Source of the DNA: Lamellibrachia satsuma
Taxonomy: Eukaryota; Annelida; Polychaeta; Sabellida; Siboglinidae
NCBI GenBank assembly: GCA_033239005.1
Contig: BSQZ01000108.1
Coordinates: forward strand, 65,001 to 129,000
Reading direction: 5' to 3'
DNA: 64,000 nt
Shown here: positions 62,801 to 64,000 of the stretch, one piece after another
How the letters are laid out: each line of letters starts with the position of its first letter
Position numbering within the stretch: the stretch's first letter is position 1
Translations under genes and position numbers: made by a program
Notes under the pieces: generated by a model
The model's input: the letters and a program-made list of their open reading frames with translations, nothing else
Databases searched by the model: none
Told to the model about the DNA's origin: nothing

Positions 62801-63995
62801 TCACATAATGAATCATTCATGTTCATCATTGCTGTGGATTCTGAGTTTGTTTTAAATAATTTGTCTAGTGGAGCAAGCACAAGCCTGTATGTGTGGTTTA
62901 GTGGTGCTTTATGACCCACAAGTTCACTCGGCTGTATAAATAAATACCTAGTTATTGAACAGCTTTTGTGCGATAATTGCAGTGTTGTTGAATAGTTCTC
63001 AGTTAGTCCTTTTACCTTGAATGCTGATGGAAGCACGTGAAAATGAATAAATGGTGTATGAATGGACAAGTGCCTCATAGGTAAAATGTGCCCAGTTGAC
63101 AAGATCACTTTGAATAAATGGTGTGTTATAAATGTTTAGATTTTATGTCATGTTAAATGTGACACTGTGTCATCAGTTTGTCAACGTGTTTGTCAGTCAC
63201 AGGACCAACGTTTGGTGTCGTCACTGACAAGACTCAAGAGAAACTTCTCCAGTGCATTTGCTAGCCGGAGTCCCACTCTGTCTCCCCACCAGGGACCAGA
63301 CAGTAAACGTGAGTGAGCAGGGCTTGTTCCAACCATAGTGACACGTGCATGCACGCACAATTCTTGTGAGTTTATATTACTCAATTCATAAGGTGTCTCA
63401 GAAAAGTATAGACCCTTTAACAACTGAAGCATACATGAATGTGTGCATGCAGGCACGCATGCAAGCACGCGCACACACGCGCACATACACAAATCTGGAA
63501 ACACTGTTAAACAGACTTATCTTGAGCCTAGCTCTTATTTGATGTTAGACACAGGCAGTTTAGGTAGGCCACTATGTGCTGAAAATGGCAAAATCGTCAC
63601 TTAAAGATATAAACTGTGAACTGTCATAACATGGTACATAATTATGATAAAATATACAGTTTGTGTGTCTTGTCAACACCTTCCCAGGATGCCTTGTTTT
63701 GTTTACTCATTGGAATGCGGAAATTCAAAAGTGCCATTCATTAATCACAGACATAAACCAGTATAATAATAAAAGAATTTATATAGTGTCCAATCAATCG
63801 AGGTTGCTCTCAGGCGCTTTACATGCATGAAGTGATGAGTTATCATTTGCCATTGTTGTCTTTCAGAGAGATGTTTGGACACATTCATTTCTAGAAGACC
63901 GTCCTCCAGTGAGTCATCTATGCAGCATGCAGACCATGGTTCTTCTGATGGGGGAGACCATGGTCCTAATGACCAAGGAGACCAACGTCTGATGG
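46430..63995 (+). CDS. PMS2: PMS2-type DNA mismatch repair ATPase, N-terminal part (continues beyond window)
   Basis: Fifteen exons join in frame to about 482 residues: 46430-46568, 46934-47020, 47315-47417, 48730-48832, 56213-56382, 56588-56666, 58425-58519, 58965-59064, 59620-59704, 60937-61016, 61361-61445, 61874-61916, 62731-62767, 63197-63308 and 63867-63995. All have GT-AG borders. MutL/GHKL ATPase motifs are present: ELVENSLDA with the catalytic Glu, [19 protein letters not shown] and RGTTV. Then come [25 protein letters not shown] and [10 protein letters not shown], diagnostic of PMS2 over MLH1. PMS2 pairs with MLH1 (MutLα) and nicks DNA in mismatch repair. The visible part is the ATPase domain and the start of the linker; the C-terminal endonuclease domain would lie past base 64000. 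Intron 4 (48833-56212) is swollen by transposons and satellites. Residues after about 400 are poorly conserved in this family, so the small exons 12-15 are less certain. Confidence 0.95.
47679..48622 (+). mobile_element. Non-autonomous TTAA-flanked DNA transposon, copy 1
   Basis: Inverted ends GGTAGCTGGGGTGGCT and the complement of GGTTGCTGGGGTGGCT (15 of 16 match) are flanked by TTAA at 47675-47678 and 48623-48626. TTAA target sites are used by piggyBac and Kolobok elements. The 944-base body has no transposase. It lies in PMS2 intron 3. Confidence 0.85.
49205..49345 (-). mobile_element. LTR-like end of the Gypsy relic with two satellite units
   Basis: TTTATTGAATGCAC...GACAATGCA...AGAGGTAGGCACGCTACGCT resembles 54222-54330 (about three quarters identical by eye). 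The two segments bracket the Gypsy relic as LTRs would. It contains two units of the 37-bp satellite found at 54282-56098. Confidence 0.6.
49600..50890 (-). mobile_element. Gypsy-type LTR retrotransposon relic, integrase part
   Basis: Minus-strand pieces, 5' to 3': VDALSC-like end of RNase H (about 50850), a zinc-binding/linker region ([29 protein letters not shown]), the integrase core ([38 protein letters not shown]; two catalytic Asp visible) and the C-terminal GDLVWVQH...RSYLV segment. Frames change and stops occur. A 46-bp block near 50380-50480 is tandemly tripled. Domain order is as in Gypsy/Mag-like elements, inactive. Confidence 0.85.
50891..51188 (-). pseudogene. Gypsy-type Gag fragment
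   Basis: Minus strand reads [20 protein letters not shown], then [20 protein letters not shown] and LAEHCKW, the typical Gag of invertebrate Gypsy elements. It is joined directly to RNase H/integrase sequence, so protease and RT are deleted. Its upstream part appears beyond the insertion, at 54027 onward. Confidence 0.8.
52092..53214. repeat. 26-bp minisatellite, about 43 copies
   Basis: Unit GATTTTGTCTGCTAGTTGAT plus GYAAGT. Nearly every copy is identical except for one C/T position (GCAAGT or GTAAGT), which alternates irregularly along the array; one copy has GAGGCAAGT. Confidence 0.97.
53215..53925. other. Unannotated part of the hAT-like element
   Basis: A CT-rich block (53440-53820) with many CCTC/CTTC words, otherwise featureless; no ORF. 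Confidence 0.4.
54282..56098. repeat. 37-bp satellite, about 49 units, with higher-order structure
   Basis: Unit CTATTACAGTAAACTGGATA plus GAGGTAGTCGCGCTACG. Variants of the last dozen bases (GGCCACTATG, GGCACACTGTG, GTTGTGCTACG) and the AAGGTGG variant recur in order. The AAGGTGG variant appears near 54353, 54537, 54953, 55137, 55319, 55505 and 55913, mostly about 184 bases (five units) apart. Confidence 0.95.
56725..56835. repeat. CA/CG microsatellite
   Basis: Short imperfect CACA and CGCA run in PMS2 intron 6. Confidence 0.85.
56959..57722 (+). mobile_element. TTAA-flanked DNA transposon, copy 2 (right end missing)
   Basis: Starts after TTAA (56955-56958) with GGTAGCTGATGTGGCT. It aligns with copy 1 (47679 onward) to about its base 630, through words such as TTTGCTGCCAC and CACATGG/CACGTGC, but lacks the last part and the right terminal repeat. 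The 36-bp satellite begins where the homology stops. Confidence 0.8.
57724..57938. repeat. 36-bp minisatellite, 6 copies
   Basis: Unit TGGGACTGTTCAAAGCACAT plus TACACTTCACCTGTTT, in PMS2 intron 6. Confidence 0.95.
57940..58170 (-). mobile_element. tRNA-derived SINE, copy 2
   Basis: Minus strand: A box TGGCCTATTGG (58160-58150), B box GGTTCGAATCC (58116-58106), and a body matching the SINE at 45425-45700. Not a working tRNA gene: it lacks a clean cloverleaf and continues into the SINE body. Confidence 0.82.
59742..59975. repeat. 29-bp minisatellite, about 8 copies
   Basis: Unit CTTGGTGGGTCCACTCACCT plus GCCGTACAG, beginning about 40 bases after the PMS2 exon 9 donor. Each unit contains GGTGGGT, a weak donor-like word. 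Confidence 0.95.
62090..62575. repeat. 97-bp tandem repeat, about 5 copies
   Basis: Unit starting CTATTCTGTTCTACTTATGA and ending CACCTCTTCAGTGGTCTTCCT, in PMS2 intron 12; copies differ at only a few bases. Confidence 0.95.
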
Positions 63996-64000
63996 GTAAC

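Overview
The window is animal nuclear DNA. The genes have many short exons with GT-AG introns, and the spaces between are full of non-LTR retrotransposon debris, small DNA transposons, tRNA-derived SINEs, minisatellites and long (TA)n, (CA)n and (GA)n tracts. The protein families (SLC5 transporter, UDP-glycosyltransferase, LRR protein, PMS2), together with CR1/L2-type LINEs and abundant CA/ACGC microsatellites, suggest a marine invertebrate (lophotrochozoan or invertebrate deuterostome). The sequence alone does not settle the phylum.

Layout. Bases 1-13256 form a large inverted duplication. Arms of about 3.3-3.5 kb (1-3465 on the left, 9985-13256 on the right) flank a spacer holding a long TA tract, a 25-bp minisatellite and a decayed CR1/L2-like LINE. 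Each arm carries the last three coding exons of an SLC5-type sodium-coupled solute transporter. The right arm belongs to a complete 16-exon gene on the minus strand (11845-25021), which I could join in frame to 609 codons. The left arm (63-1582, plus strand) is the 3' end of a second, tail-to-tail copy whose start lies outside the window.

Bases 26.4-28.1 kb hold an RT relic split by a GC-rich hAT-like element with 8-bp target-site duplications. A UDP-glycosyltransferase with one coding exon lies at 30069-31610 on the plus strand. A leucine-rich-repeat protein with a lysine-rich tail runs on the minus strand from 44855 to 34133. About 1.6 kb away and divergent from it, a PMS2-type mismatch-repair gene starts at 46430 on the plus strand and runs off the right edge; 15 exons and about 482 codons are visible. 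The big PMS2 intron 4 (48833-56212) contains a Gypsy-type LTR retrotransposon relic interrupted by a hAT-like element that itself contains a 26-bp minisatellite. Next to it is a 1.8-kb array of a 37-bp unit.

The four genes belong to unrelated pathways (solute uptake, glycosyl conjugation, LRR scaffold, DNA repair) and I see no functional cluster. I found no convincing new biological system. The most unusual parts are the inverted transporter duplication, the nested transposons, the higher-order satellite and several small transposon families defined here by matching ends.
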